Source: Paenibacillus camerounensis (GTDB taxonomy: Bacteria; Bacillota; Bacilli; Paenibacillales; Paenibacillaceae). Taken from it: a stretch of 64,000 bases of DNA. The stretch covers positions 1 through 64,000 of the forward strand of contig NZ_CCDG010000018.1 in NCBI RefSeq assembly GCF_000723885.1, written 5' to 3'. A program made the translations under genes and the position numbers. This document shows positions 27,533 through 36,603 of the stretch, piece by piece; position 1 is the first letter of the stretch; each line of letters opens with the position of its first letter. The notes under the pieces were generated by a model that had not been told where the DNA came from, ran no database searches, and saw only the letters and a program-made list of their open reading frames with translations.

Positions 27533-29329
27533 CTATGCCTGTTCCGGGGCGTCTGCATCCATGAACTGAATCGGCCGGTCCAGCTCGTACAGCTTGCGGT
27601 AACGCGGCTCACGCTCCATTAACTGGGCATGAGTGCCGCGCATCTCTACCCGGCCGTCTTCCATAAAGATAACCTCATCCATCTGCTCTGCACCGACCAG
27701 ATGATGCGTAACCCAGATCAGCGTTTTGCCGGCCATCGCCTCGAACATGGTCGCCAGCAGCTCGCGCTCTATCCGCGGATCAAGACCTACCGTCGGCTCA
27801 TCGAGCACGACAACCGGCGTATTCTGCAGCAGAATCCGGGCCAGAGCCATCCGCTGGCGTTCCCCGCCCGAGAAGCGTTGCCCGGCTTCCCGTACCGGAG
27901 TGTTATATCCTTCCGGCAGCGAAGAGATCAGCGTATCCAGCTTCGCCAGCGCTGCCGCCTTGCGGATACTCTCCTCAGAGGCCTCAGGATCACCGAGCCG
28001 GATATTATTCGCCACCGTAGTGTCGAACAGGTGCGGGCTCTGGTTCAGCACGGCAATCAGCTGCGGAATCTGCTCACCGTAGGCCGAAGCATCCGCTCCG
28101 TTAATGGTCACTGAACCGGCGGCAGGGGCAATAACTCCCTGAACCATCTTCAGCAGTGTCGATTTACCTGCCCCGCTGCGGCCGATAACCGCAATTTTTC
28201 GGCCCTGCGGAAGGTCAAGGCTCAGATTCTGCACCGACCAGGCAGCATCTGCAGTGTAGCGGTAGCCGGCAGATTTCAATTCAATACGAGCCTGTCCGTC
28301 AGCCAGAATTCCCCGGACCTGTGCTGCGGCCTTGGCATTTACAGCCTCATAAGCTTCCCTGGTTATTACAGCTCCTTGCGCCTCTTCTACACCATTTAAG
28401 CGATCCAGAGAATTCCGGTACTGCGGGATTTTTTCGACAGCCTCAGACACCGGCAGAAAGGCATCGGCAACCGGAAAGACTACCAGCACGAACGCCGCAA
28501 TCAGGGTACCGGCGATGGCGCCGTCTGCAAATTCTCCAGCCGACCAGTACAGCATCGACAGTACGGCAACACCTACTACAGCCTGCCCGATGAACATCCG
28601 CAGACGTGCCCAGCTGCGCAGCGCCCCGTCTGTGCGGGCAACTTCCCGCTCATCTGCCTCATAGGTGGCCACGAACTGGGCCTGCCGTCCGCTGATCATC
28701 CAGTCGCCCATGCCGAGCACGGCATCGGTCAGCTTCTGGTAGAGCCGGTTGCGCTCCTGCTTGACCTGTCGCTGGCGTCTTTGGGTGAACAGCAGCGAGA
28801 TCAGCGGCAGGACAACAACCAGTACCAGCATATACAACCCAATTATAAGAGCAAACGCCAGATTGAAGGTACCCAGGGTAATGATTGCTGCTGCATAAAT
28901 CAGCAGAGCAATAATACTCGGGAACACGGTGCGAAGATACACGTTCTGCAGGTATTCAATATCATCAGCCAGCATACCGAGAATATCACCTGTCCGGAAG
29001 CGCGAGGACAGAAATAACGCCTGCGGCTCCAGGATGTTGTACAGCCTGATACGCATCTTGGACAGAATGCGCAGAATGGTATCATGTCCGACCAGACGCT
29101 CCACATAGTGAATGACTGCACGGCTTGTCCCGAAGGTACGTACACCGACAATCGGCACGTAGACCATCAGAATATTTTCCGGCGGGATGGATGACTTGGA
29201 GATCAGGAATCCCGAGGTGTACATCAGAGACGAAGCTGAGAAGATCGTCAGTGACCCCAGAATGATAATCAGCAGAAACCGCCAGAAGTAGCTGGAAGCA
29301 TAGGGAGCAAACCATCCTTCACGTTTCAA
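27533..29329 (-). CDS. cydC: Cysteine/glutathione ABC exporter subunit CydC
   Basis: 598 aa, a fused half-transporter: six transmembrane helices (about 15-310), then an ATPase with Walker A GRSGAGKST and signature RFSGGERQRM. With CydD it exports thiols needed to assemble cytochrome bd. TTG start, with GGAGG 7 bases ahead inside the end of cydD; the two overlap by 4 bp, showing coupled translation. Last gene of cydABDC. Confidence 0.9.
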   Translation of the reverse strand: MKREGWFAPYASSYFWRFLLIIILGSLTIFSASSLMYTSGFLISKSSIPPENILMVYVPIVGVRTFGTSRAVIHYVERLVGHDTILRILSKMRIRLYNILEPQALFLSSRFRTGDILGMLADDIEYLQNVYLRTVFPSIIALLIYAAAIITLGTFNLAFALIIGLYMLVLVVVLPLISLLFTQRRQRQVKQERNRLYQKLTDAVLGMGDWMISGRQAQFVATYEADEREVARTDGALRSWARLRMFIGQAVVGVAVLSMLYWSAGEFADGAIAGTLIAAFVLVVFPVADAFLPVSEAVEKIPQYRNSLDRLNGVEEAQGAVITREAYEAVNAKAAAQVRGILADGQARIELKSAGYRYTADAAWSVQNLSLDLPQGRKIAVIGRSGAGKSTLLKMVQGVIAPAAGSVTINGADASAYGEQIPQLIAVLNQSPHLFDTTVANNIRLGDPEASEESIRKAAALAKLDTLISSLPEGYNTPVREAGQRFSGGERQRMALARILLQNTPVVVLDEPTVGLDPRIERELLATMFEAMAGKTLIWVTHHLVGAEQMDEVIFMEDGRVEMRGTHAQLMEREPRYRKLYELDRPIQFMDADAPEQA

Positions 29330-31083
29330 TGGATTCCCTCCAGTTGGCTTTGAATAAGCCCGTAATAAGCACCCCGGCGCTGAATCAGCTCACGGTGTGT
29401 GCCGGCTTCAGCCACCTTGCCTTGCTGCATAACGATAATCAGATCCATATCCATCATCCAGTGCAGCCGGTGGGTCGCCAGGAATACCAGCTTCCCCTCA
29501 AACAGCGGAAGCATGGTTTCCTTAAGCTCATATTCCGTCTCAATATCAAGATGGGCTGTAGGCTCATCAAGCAGCATGACCGGACGGCTGCTGAGCAGTG
29601 CCCGGGCCAGTGCAATGCGCTGCTCCTGACCCCCGCTGACCGACCGTCCGCCGCTGCCGATCATTTCGTTTAATCCGTCCGGTAATGACGAGACAAGCTG
29701 TGATAGCCCAGCAGCTTTAACAACTGCAGCTATATCCTCAAGCGTTGCCTCCGGGTAATAGAACCGCACATTATCAGCCAGCGTTCCGCTGAAGATGTAA
29801 GGCCTCTGCGGAATATACGCAGTCTGTTTGCGCCACTCCTCGTCCGTAAGCGCACTGACACGGCTTCCGTTAATAACCAGACTGCCTGAGGTCGGGTGCA
29901 GGAACCCGCCCAGAATATCGACCAGTGTCGACTTGCCGGCACCGCTCTCCCCGATAATACCGATCTTGGCAGCGCCGGTAAATGCAAGGTTCACCTCTGC
30001 CAGTGATGAAATGCCGCCTGCTTCATACTGGACACCAACCCCTTCGAGGGCCAGTGTACTGTCAGGCTTCCAGTTGAATACCCCCGCCTGGAGCGGCTTG
30101 TTTGTGGTATGCCCTTCAGCCGTGAGCGGCTCAGCCTTTACCGTCTCTCGGTCAATGATGTCCTTCATCGCTTCACCAGCCTCCTTGCCGTCCAGCGTAG
30201 CATGGAAGTCAGCGCCCACCAGCCGGACCGGCAGGAAATATTCCGGTGCCAGAATTAGAATAGTCAGCCCGGTAACCAGGGTCATCTCTTCATTAATCAG
30301 CCGCAGGCCGAGGCTTACAGCGACTGAAGCGACAGATAACATAGTGAAGAAGTCAAGCGCAAACGATGACAGAAACGCGACACGAAGCGTGCGCATCGTT
30401 GCAGAGCGGTACCGGTCGCTGACTGTAGCAATACTTCCGCTGTGACTGCGGCTGCGCCCGAGGAACTTCAACGTCTCAAGCCCGCGCAGAGAATCGACGA
30501 AATGATTGGACAGGGTCCGGTAGGACTTCAGCTGGCGGTCCATCTGCTTGCGCGCCGTCATCCCAATCAGAATCATAAAGATAATAATAATCGGCATTGT
30601 TAAGGTTAGAATGATCCCGCTTGATGTATCAAGCATGAAGATATAAGCCAGCAGCAGCCATGGTGTAACACCCATGCCTACCATTCTTGGAATGATCAGC
30701 TCCAGATAGGTGCGGAACTTGGTCACACCCTCCAGCACGATCGTAACCAGCGCACCTGTTCCCCGGTCGCCCGCCAGCCTTGGTCCCAGCTGGAACAGCT
30801 TATCCATCATTTGTCTCCGCATGCTGCTGCCGGTAGTCTCCGCGAAGCGGTAGGAGACACGGCTCATCAGCATGGCGCAGGCATGGCGCACAAGAAACGC
30901 AAGAAGGAACAAGAGCATTCTTGCCCCTTGTTCCTTCAGCGGTTCTCCCGCAAACAGCGCCGAGACAGCTTCAGCCAGCGACTTAGCCAGCAGAAGAATG
31001 GACAGGCTTTGCACCAGGGTAAGGAAGCCTACGATCAGAAAGACCGGCTTAACTCCTTTATACCCAAGCAAATTTTTATCCAT
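29326..31083 (-). CDS. cydD: Cysteine/glutathione ABC exporter subunit CydD
   Basis: 585 aa. A transmembrane domain is followed by an ATPase with Walker A GESGAGKST, signature SVSGGQEQRIALARAL and D-loop DEPTAHLD. Partner of CydC. It starts in the cydB stop codon (TAATG, 1-bp overlap). Which of the pair is C or D follows the usual order in Bacillales and could be swapped. Confidence 0.9.
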   Translation of the reverse strand: MDKNLLGYKGVKPVFLIVGFLTLVQSLSILLLAKSLAEAVSALFAGEPLKEQGARMLLFLLAFLVRHACAMLMSRVSYRFAETTGSSMRRQMMDKLFQLGPRLAGDRGTGALVTIVLEGVTKFRTYLELIIPRMVGMGVTPWLLLAYIFMLDTSSGIILTLTMPIIIIFMILIGMTARKQMDRQLKSYRTLSNHFVDSLRGLETLKFLGRSRSHSGSIATVSDRYRSATMRTLRVAFLSSFALDFFTMLSVASVAVSLGLRLINEEMTLVTGLTILILAPEYFLPVRLVGADFHATLDGKEAGEAMKDIIDRETVKAEPLTAEGHTTNKPLQAGVFNWKPDSTLALEGVGVQYEAGGISSLAEVNLAFTGAAKIGIIGESGAGKSTLVDILGGFLHPTSGSLVINGSRVSALTDEEWRKQTAYIPQRPYIFSGTLADNVRFYYPEATLEDIAAVVKAAGLSQLVSSLPDGLNEMIGSGGRSVSGGQEQRIALARALLSSRPVMLLDEPTAHLDIETEYELKETMLPLFEGKLVFLATHRLHWMMDMDLIIVMQQGKVAEAGTHRELIQRRGAYYGLIQSQLEGIH

Positions 31084-32099
31084 TAGTATTCAAGATGCTC
31101 CTTCTCGTGAACCCGTTTGTGGAAAATAAAGTAACTCCAGATCTGATAACCAAGCACGAACGGCAGTAGGGTCAGCGCCACAATGGTCATCACCTTCAGC
31201 GAATACTGGCCGGATGCGGCATTGGTAATTGTCAGGCTGAATGCTTCGTCAATAGAGCTGATCATTACACGCGGGAACAGTCCTACGAAGACGGATAGAA
31301 CAGACAGTGCCATTACAGCACCCGTCATTCCGAACGCCCAGCCGTCCTTCTGCTTGCTCATGAAATAACCGGACAATACAAAAGCCGCAACTCCTGCAAC
31401 TACAAGAATCATCAGCAAGGCTCCGCGCTGCTCAAAGATATCGGTCATGAAATAAGTCATAACAACAAAAGCAGTCAGCAGTGCTGCCAGCGGAATCAGC
31501 AGTGTCCGGCCCAGCTTGCGGGCCCGCACCTGCAGATCGCCAACCGTGCGGAGGGTGGTGAACATCAGTCCGTGCACCAGGCAGAGCATAACGACGGTAA
31601 GTCCTGCTACTACTGTATAAGGATTAACGATATCGAAGAATCCGGCATACATCTGCATGTCGCCGTCAATCGGCAGCCCTTTGATGAAGCTCGCGAAGAC
31701 CACCGCCAGCAGGAACGGCGGCAGGAAGCTGCCGAAGAAGATGCAGACATCCCAGGTTTTTTTCCAGACTTGCGAATCGCGTTTGCCTCTGAATTCAAAG
31801 GCGACACCGCGGGCGATCAGCGCCAGCAGCGCGAAGACAAACGGGATATAGAATCCGCTGAACAGTGTTGCATACCAGTTCGGGAAGGCGGCGAACATGG
31901 CTCCGGCTCCTGTCAGCAGCCATACTTCATTCGCATCCCAGAACGGGCCGATTGAGTTAATCAGCAGCCGGCGTTCTGTATCATTTTTGGCCAGAATCTG
32001 CGTTTCCATGCCTACGCCGAAGTCAAAGCCCTCAAGGAAGAAGAAACCGATAAAAAGAACCGCAATCAGCACAAACCATAATTCATTAAGAGAAAGCAT
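31083..32099 (-). CDS. cydB: Cytochrome bd ubiquinol oxidase subunit II
   Basis: 338 aa with eight or nine membrane helices. GFDFGVGME near the N-terminus is the conserved CydB signature. Second subunit of the high-affinity terminal quinol oxidase. The ATG at 32099 has AAGGAGGG 8 bases ahead; the longer reading has none. It overlaps cydA by 14 bp. Confidence 0.93.
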   Translation of the reverse strand: MLSLNELWFVLIAVLFIGFFFLEGFDFGVGMETQILAKNDTERRLLINSIGPFWDANEVWLLTGAGAMFAAFPNWYATLFSGFYIPFVFALLALIARGVAFEFRGKRDSQVWKKTWDVCIFFGSFLPPFLLAVVFASFIKGLPIDGDMQMYAGFFDIVNPYTVVAGLTVVMLCLVHGLMFTTLRTVGDLQVRARKLGRTLLIPLAALLTAFVVMTYFMTDIFEQRGALLMILVVAGVAAFVLSGYFMSKQKDGWAFGMTGAVMALSVLSVFVGLFPRVMISSIDEAFSLTITNAASGQYSLKVMTIVALTLLPFVLGYQIWSYFIFHKRVHEKEHLEY

Positions 32100-33492
32100 G
32101 CGTGGTTCCCTCCTTGCTATACGGGTCATGGTCAACGCCGTGATCGTTATCCATGTTATAAGGGCCCTTTTTAATTACTTTAATGAACAACCCAACCAGA
32201 ACAATACCCAGAATGGCATAAATAGCGTTAAACGTAATCACCGAGAACAGAACGGAGCCTGCAGAAACGTTAGGTGATACACTGTCTTCTGTCGTCATCA
32301 GCCCGAATACGGTCCAAGGCTGACGTCCGATTTCTGTCATAATCCAGCCTGCTGTATTGGCGATAGGCGGAAGCAGCAGCCCCCAGAACATGAAACGCAG
32401 GAACCAGGTGTTCGGACGCTCCATCTTTTTACGCCACATCAGGTACATCGCATACAGGCCAAACACTACCATTAATGAGCCGGCGGCAACCATAATCCGG
32501 AAGCTCCAGAATGTAGTCCGTACAGGCGGAATATAATTGCCCGGTCCATACGCCTCTTCATATTCAGCCTGCAGCGTATTCATCCCTTTAACGTCACCGG
32601 AGAATTTACTGTAGGACAGGAAGCTGAGCATGTATGGAATTTTGATTTCGCCCGAGTTCACTTTATTGACCGGATCTATAAAAGCAGAAACTGTCCACGC
32701 GGCAGGATCACCGCTGTCCTCCCAAAGGCCTTCGGAGGCCGCCATCTTCATGGGCTGTGTCTCTACCAGATACTGTGCCTGGGCATGACCGGCAACAGCA
32801 ACACCTACAGAGGATACAATCCCGACAATCGCTGCAATTTCAAACGATCTTCTGAAGAACGGCACATCCTGCTTCTTCAGCATTTTATAAGCACTGATCC
32901 CTGTTACCAGGAACGCACCTGTTGCATATGCAGCCAGCAGGGTATGCGGCAATTCAACAAGCAGCTGTCCGTTAGTAATCAGAGCCAGAAAATCATTCAT
33001 CTCAGCCCGGCCGTTATTAATCTCGAACCCGACAGGGTGCTGCATAAACGAGTTAGCTGTGAGAATCCAGAACGCCGACAGTGTTGTTCCCAGTGCCACC
33101 ATCCAGATGGACAGCAGGTGAATCTTCTTGGACACCTTGTCCCAGCCGAAGATCCAGATTCCGATAAAGGTTGATTCCAGGAAGAAGGCAAGCAGTGCTT
33201 CAATTGCCAGCGGAGCTCCGAACACATCACCTACAAAGCGGGAATAGTCAGACCAGTTCATTCCGAACTGGAACTCCTGTAGAATTCCTGTTACTACACC
33301 TACTGCAAAGTTTATAAGGAAGAGCTTCCCCCAGAACTGTGCCATTCTTTTGTACTCTTCGTTGCCTTTTCTCACATACATCGTCTCCATGATCGCAATC
33401 ATCAGAGCCAGGCCAATCGATACCGGTACAAAGAAATAATGAAAGATCGTCGTCGACGCAAATTGTATACGCGACAGCATTACTATATCCAT
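32086..33492 (-). CDS. cydA: Cytochrome bd ubiquinol oxidase subunit I
   Basis: 468 aa. It carries the heme ligand His in TTIFHYFF (about H18), the conserved AFFLESTFIG helix and GRQPW, and a short quinol loop as in Firmicutes enzymes. It reduces oxygen to water at low oxygen. The ATG at 33492 has AAGGGGAG upstream. Two Rex-type operators lie 60-135 bases before it. Confidence 0.95.
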   Translation of the reverse strand: MDIVMLSRIQFASTTIFHYFFVPVSIGLALMIAIMETMYVRKGNEEYKRMAQFWGKLFLINFAVGVVTGILQEFQFGMNWSDYSRFVGDVFGAPLAIEALLAFFLESTFIGIWIFGWDKVSKKIHLLSIWMVALGTTLSAFWILTANSFMQHPVGFEINNGRAEMNDFLALITNGQLLVELPHTLLAAYATGAFLVTGISAYKMLKKQDVPFFRRSFEIAAIVGIVSSVGVAVAGHAQAQYLVETQPMKMAASEGLWEDSGDPAAWTVSAFIDPVNKVNSGEIKIPYMLSFLSYSKFSGDVKGMNTLQAEYEEAYGPGNYIPPVRTTFWSFRIMVAAGSLMVVFGLYAMYLMWRKKMERPNTWFLRFMFWGLLLPPIANTAGWIMTEIGRQPWTVFGLMTTEDSVSPNVSAGSVLFSVITFNAIYAILGIVLVGLFIKVIKKGPYNMDNDHGVDHDPYSKEGTTHAFS

Positions 33493-33553
33493 ATTTCTCC
33501 CCTTCCTTCTCCCCATTCAATACGTCTATTCTGTCAAAAATGAAGGGATTAAA

Positions 33554-33571
33554 GTGTGACATATATCACAT
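33554..33571. promoter_or_regulatory. Rex-type operator 1 of cyd
   Basis: GTGTGA-N6-TCACAT, 60 bases before cydA. Matches the Rex redox-sensor layout (TTGTGA-N6-TCACAA), though Fnr/CRP-type sites have the same core. In Bacillus subtilis Rex represses the cyd operon. Confidence 0.6.
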
Positions 33572-33605
33572 TAAAGGTCGGGTTTTACGCAAAACTTCAA
33601 TAAAT

Positions 33606-33623
33606 TTGTGACAAATATCACAA
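33606..33623. promoter_or_regulatory. Rex-type operator 2 of cyd
   Basis: TTGTGA-CAAATA-TCACAA has perfect 6-bp arms. Its centre lies 52 bp from that of the first site, about five helical turns, so the two sites face the same side of the helix. Confidence 0.65.
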
Positions 33624-33640
33624 TATTCCGCTTAGAAAGC

Positions 33641-33668
33641 AAAAAAAATAAGACGGTTTCACCGTCTT
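33641..33668 (-). terminator. Terminator of ydjO-like gene
   Basis: AAGACGG pairs with CCGTCTT, with eight near-continuous T after it on the minus strand. Confidence 0.8.
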
Positions 33669-33715
33669 GGATTTGTTCATCATTCTATTGTAGGTTGCCT
33701 TATAAAAGGTGATGG

Positions 33716-33946
33716 TTAGGTAATGGAAATACCCTTCTTCAGTGATTTCAGATCGCCGTTGGAGTTCACCAGCTGCGGCAGCATCTTCATATTACGTGCC
33801 ATCGGAGCATGACAGAGGGGGCAAGAAGGCGCATGTTCAAATGCGAAATTGTCCCTCATCCATCCATTACAGTCATCATTGGTGCAGGCCCAGATTGCGG
33901 TATTCTCTTCCGGTATTTCCTCGACAGGCTTCTTCCGGTAGTTCAT
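33716..33946 (-). CDS. Cold-inducible YdjO-family zinc-ribbon protein
   Basis: 76 aa. Two cysteine pairs (ACTNDDC and CPLCHAP) look like a small zinc ribbon; WMRDNFAFE and PMARNMKMLP match the YdjO family. The ATG at 33946 is chosen because GGAGG lies 7 bases before it; earlier ATGs are too close. It is followed by its own terminator, and a cold-shock csp gene lies just upstream on the same strand. Confidence 0.8.
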   Translation of the reverse strand: MNYRKKPVEEIPEENTAIWACTNDDCNGWMRDNFAFEHAPSCPLCHAPMARNMKMLPQLVNSNGDLKSLKKGISIT

Positions 33947-34117
33947 TGCCATTCCTCCCTTCCTAATATGCCACATGCCTAGACAACAAGTAAAAAAGCA
34001 TCTGACGATGCTCTTACAGGTTGCTGACTGACAAATCCTTTGTTACAGAACGTGTGCCCAGCATTATTCTGCTTAGATCAGGTGACTAGACAAGGATGAA
34101 CTTACATCTGATCTTAT

Positions 34118-34155
34118 AAAAAAAGACCGCCCCGACTTACATAAGCAGGGACGGC
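34118..34155 (-). terminator. Terminator of csp
   Basis: ACCGCCCC pairs with GGGACGGC allowing G-U, and seven T follow on the minus strand. Confidence 0.75.
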
Positions 34156-34165
34156 GCTTCTATTA

Positions 34166-34366
34166 TTACAGTTTTACAACGTTTTCGGCTTGTGGTCCAC
34201 GGTTGCCTTGAACAACGTTGAATTCAACGCGTTGGCCTTCGTCCAAAGTTTTGAATCCTTCGCCAGTGATAGCGGAGAAGTGTACGAATACGTCGCTTCC
34301 GCCTTCAACTTCGATGAATCCGAATCCTTTTTCTGCGTTGAACCATTTAACTGTACCTGTTTGCAT
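34166..34366 (-). CDS. Cold-shock protein (CspA/CspB family)
   Basis: 66 aa, the full family length. RNA-binding motifs KGFGFI (RNP1) and VFVHF (RNP2) are intact, as is the start [14 protein letters not shown]. It melts RNA structure and helps translation at low temperature. ATG at 34366 with GGAGG 7 bases ahead. A long, hairpin-bearing leader and its own promoter precede it. Confidence 0.95.
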   Translation of the reverse strand: MQTGTVKWFNAEKGFGFIEVEGGSDVFVHFSAITGEGFKTLDEGQRVEFNVVQGNRGPQAENVVKL

Positions 34367-34433
34367 GTGTGTTACCTCCACAAATTTAAATTAATATGTT
34401 CTTTTTATCTTCAAACAAAGAAAAAATTCACAC

Positions 34434-34473
34434 ATTGAAAAGGGTTGTATTCCATTTGACAGCCCTTTTCAAT
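34434..34473 (-). promoter_or_regulatory. Leader hairpin of csp
   Basis: 15-base arms (34434-34448 and 34459-34473) pair with one G-U, around a 10-base loop. It sits in the transcribed leader 68-107 bases before the csp start and could act in cold-dependent expression. Confidence 0.55.
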
Positions 34474-34507
34474 ACGAGAATTAGGTATCAGATGTATTAA
34501 TATTTTC

Positions 34508-34536
34508 ATGTTACCACACCCGCGAAACAAAGGCAA
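34508..34536 (-). promoter_or_regulatory. SigA-type promoter of csp with extended -10
   Basis: -35 TTGCCT (34531-34536), 17-bp spacer, and -10 TAACAT (34508-34513) preceded by TGG. Transcription would start near 34500, giving a leader of about 135 bases. Confidence 0.55.
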
Positions 34537-34770
34537 GCTGTTGTATCCGATTTTCTCCGTATTTTCCCTTATAAGGTACACTTTCCAATGTAAGGGCTCC
34601 CAGAAGGGTTAAATTCTAACTTTTTCAATCAGTATAGACCTTATTACCCCGAATATTTAGCTTTGAAACGAAAGAAACGGTGCCGCCCCCAAAAAAAGTT
34701 TTGCTTAGGACGGCCGGGCCGCTTCGCTCTTTCATGACTGCCTCTTCATTATATACAGGCCTTGCTGATT

Positions 34771-36021
34771 TTATTCCTCCGGTTTCTCAAGAAGTTTCAC
34801 AGTAGCCTGTTTCACTTCCCCGTTCCGGTAATAAGTAATCTTGAGCTCGTCACCGATCTTTGTCTGCTCATACAGATACCTGCGCAGCGACAGTGTCGAA
34901 GTGATAGCCTGATCATCAAACTTGGTAATCACGTCATTGAACTGGAGCCCCGCCGCCTCAGCCGGACCGACGGCATCAAGAACTACTACCCCTTCTTTGA
35001 CCGAAGCAGGCAGATTAAGCTCCTTCACCTGATCTTCAGCAAGCGGAACATAAGGATTGTTCAAATCAACAGAATAGACGCCCAAGTAGGAACGGGATAT
35101 CTTGCCCTTCGTTGCCAGCTCATCAGCTGTCTGGATCACATGATTGGCCGGAATGGCAAATCCCAGCCCTTCCACGCCTGTATCGGAGATCTTCATTGTA
35201 TTGATTCCAATGACCTTGCCGTTGAGATCAACAAGTGCCCCTCCGCTGTTGCCTTCGTTAATTGCAGCGTCAGTCTGGATGACCTCCTGCTCCCAGTCAT
35301 AGACCCCGTCCTGATTGAGAGATACCGGAATTGTACGCTCGGTATAGCTGACAATCCCGGAGGTCAAGGTATCCCCGAGCCCCAGCGGGTTGCCGATTGC
35401 AATAACGGTTTCCCCGAGCCGCAGCTTGGAGGAATCGCCGATCTGGGCTACGGTTGTGACATCCTTGGCATCCATCGACAGCACGGCAATATCCGTAACC
35501 TTATCTGCACCGACCAGGGATGCTTTGTGGGTCACACCGTCCACGGTAACCACTTCAAGCTTACCCGAGCCTTCAATAACATGGTTATTGGTAATAATAA
35601 AGGCCTTATCATCGTCTTTTTTATAGATAACTCCCGATCCGAGTGCGGATTCATCGAGTATATTTAGTTCCTCGTTATCTTCTTTATGGTTAATAATGCT
35701 CACGACTGCAGGACGCACCAGTGCGGCAGCCTGAACAATCCGTTCAAACGGATCACCGCTGCTTGCAGTAACGTTCTGTACTACCTGCGGGACATAAGCT
35801 TCCTTCTCGTCAGTGAACTGGCCTGTAACAAAGCTGAACAGAAGCACGGCAACTACTGCACTGACTGCTGAGCTGATTACGGACACCTGCCATGTCGCCA
35901 TCGTACGGCGGGATTTGTGCACCGTCCATTTACGGCTGGTGAGAACCTTGCTCTCCTCCAGCTCTCTCCGTTTGCGGCGCGGCACTTTCGTTGAATAGAA
36001 ATCATCATCAAACAATCCCAC
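34771..36021 (-). CDS. Membrane-anchored HtrA/DegP-type serine protease
   Basis: 416 aa. One membrane helix (about 45-66) anchors the protein, with the protease outside. Catalytic triad H147 (TNNHVIE), D177 (TDIAVL) and S259 (EGNSGGA), then a PDZ domain (about 320-410). It degrades misfolded exported proteins. GTG start with GAGAGG 8 bases upstream; an ATG just before it is in another frame. Homologue of the htrC/yyxA gene that ends the wal region in Bacillus. Confidence 0.92.
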   Translation of the reverse strand: MGLFDDDFYSTKVPRRKRRELEESKVLTSRKWTVHKSRRTMATWQVSVISSAVSAVVAVLLFSFVTGQFTDEKEAYVPQVVQNVTASSGDPFERIVQAAALVRPAVVSIINHKEDNEELNILDESALGSGVIYKKDDDKAFIITNNHVIEGSGKLEVVTVDGVTHKASLVGADKVTDIAVLSMDAKDVTTVAQIGDSSKLRLGETVIAIGNPLGLGDTLTSGIVSYTERTIPVSLNQDGVYDWEQEVIQTDAAINEGNSGGALVDLNGKVIGINTMKISDTGVEGLGFAIPANHVIQTADELATKGKISRSYLGVYSVDLNNPYVPLAEDQVKELNLPASVKEGVVVLDAVGPAEAAGLQFNDVITKFDDQAITSTLSLRRYLYEQTKIGDELKITYYRNGEVKQATVKLLEKPEE

Positions 36022-36396
36022 GGGTACATCCTCTCCCCTCTATTGCTACTGCATTCAAGACTGAACGCCAAGCAACTGCGACCGAGCTTCTCGCTTCTCT
36101 CTTAGACTCCGGAAAGAGCTAAAAGGTTTCACTTTATTTATATACCGCCAAAGATACGGTTTATAAGCGCATGGACACCCTGTTTCTTGCAACATACCAC
36201 CAAAAATACCGCTAGTCTCAGGAATATTTTGCAGCTTAAAAGACTACAATAATAGAAGTACTGCATGAACGCAGCTCTATCTGTCTGCGCTTTATAATTG
36301 TATCATAAGCAGGCTTGCCGCCCGCATTTTTTCTGAAGCAATTTTCTAGAAATATTTAACTGTTGTTACCAGGAAATCCGGAAAGGAGTAGAATGT
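36022..36396. other. Divergent intergenic region between htrA and the 68-aa gene
   Basis: About 375 bases that should carry the promoters of both flanking genes. No further gene or repeat is supported. Confidence 0.4.
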
Positions 36397-36603
36397 ATGG
36401 AATCTTTTTCAACTAGTATGGATCTTGTCCAATTTATCGGTAAGCTCGGTGATTTGAAGGACGAGCACTATCATATACTGCTGGTGCAGAGCGCACTTAT
36501 TGAACTCATGATCGACAAGGGCTTATTCTCACGGCAGGAGCTTGACCGTAAAATGGCTGAGCTTGACCGGCTTATGGCTGGCTCACCTTATCCCATGGCG
36601 TAG
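36397..36603 (+). CDS. Small hypothetical protein, 68 aa
   Basis: Unrecognised helical protein. Its second half (LIDKGLFSRQELDRKMAELDR) looks like a helical hairpin, as in subunit-type or small regulatory proteins. ATG start with AAGGAG 8 bases ahead. The 3' end overlaps the 3' end of walJ by 32 bp on the opposite strand. Confidence 0.7.
   Translation: MESFSTSMDLVQFIGKLGDLKDEHYHILLVQSALIELMIDKGLFSRQELDRKMAELDRLMAGSPYPMA

Noticed and set aside
34762..35667. 301-aa plus-strand frame
   Set aside because: Shadow of the htrA-type protease gene.
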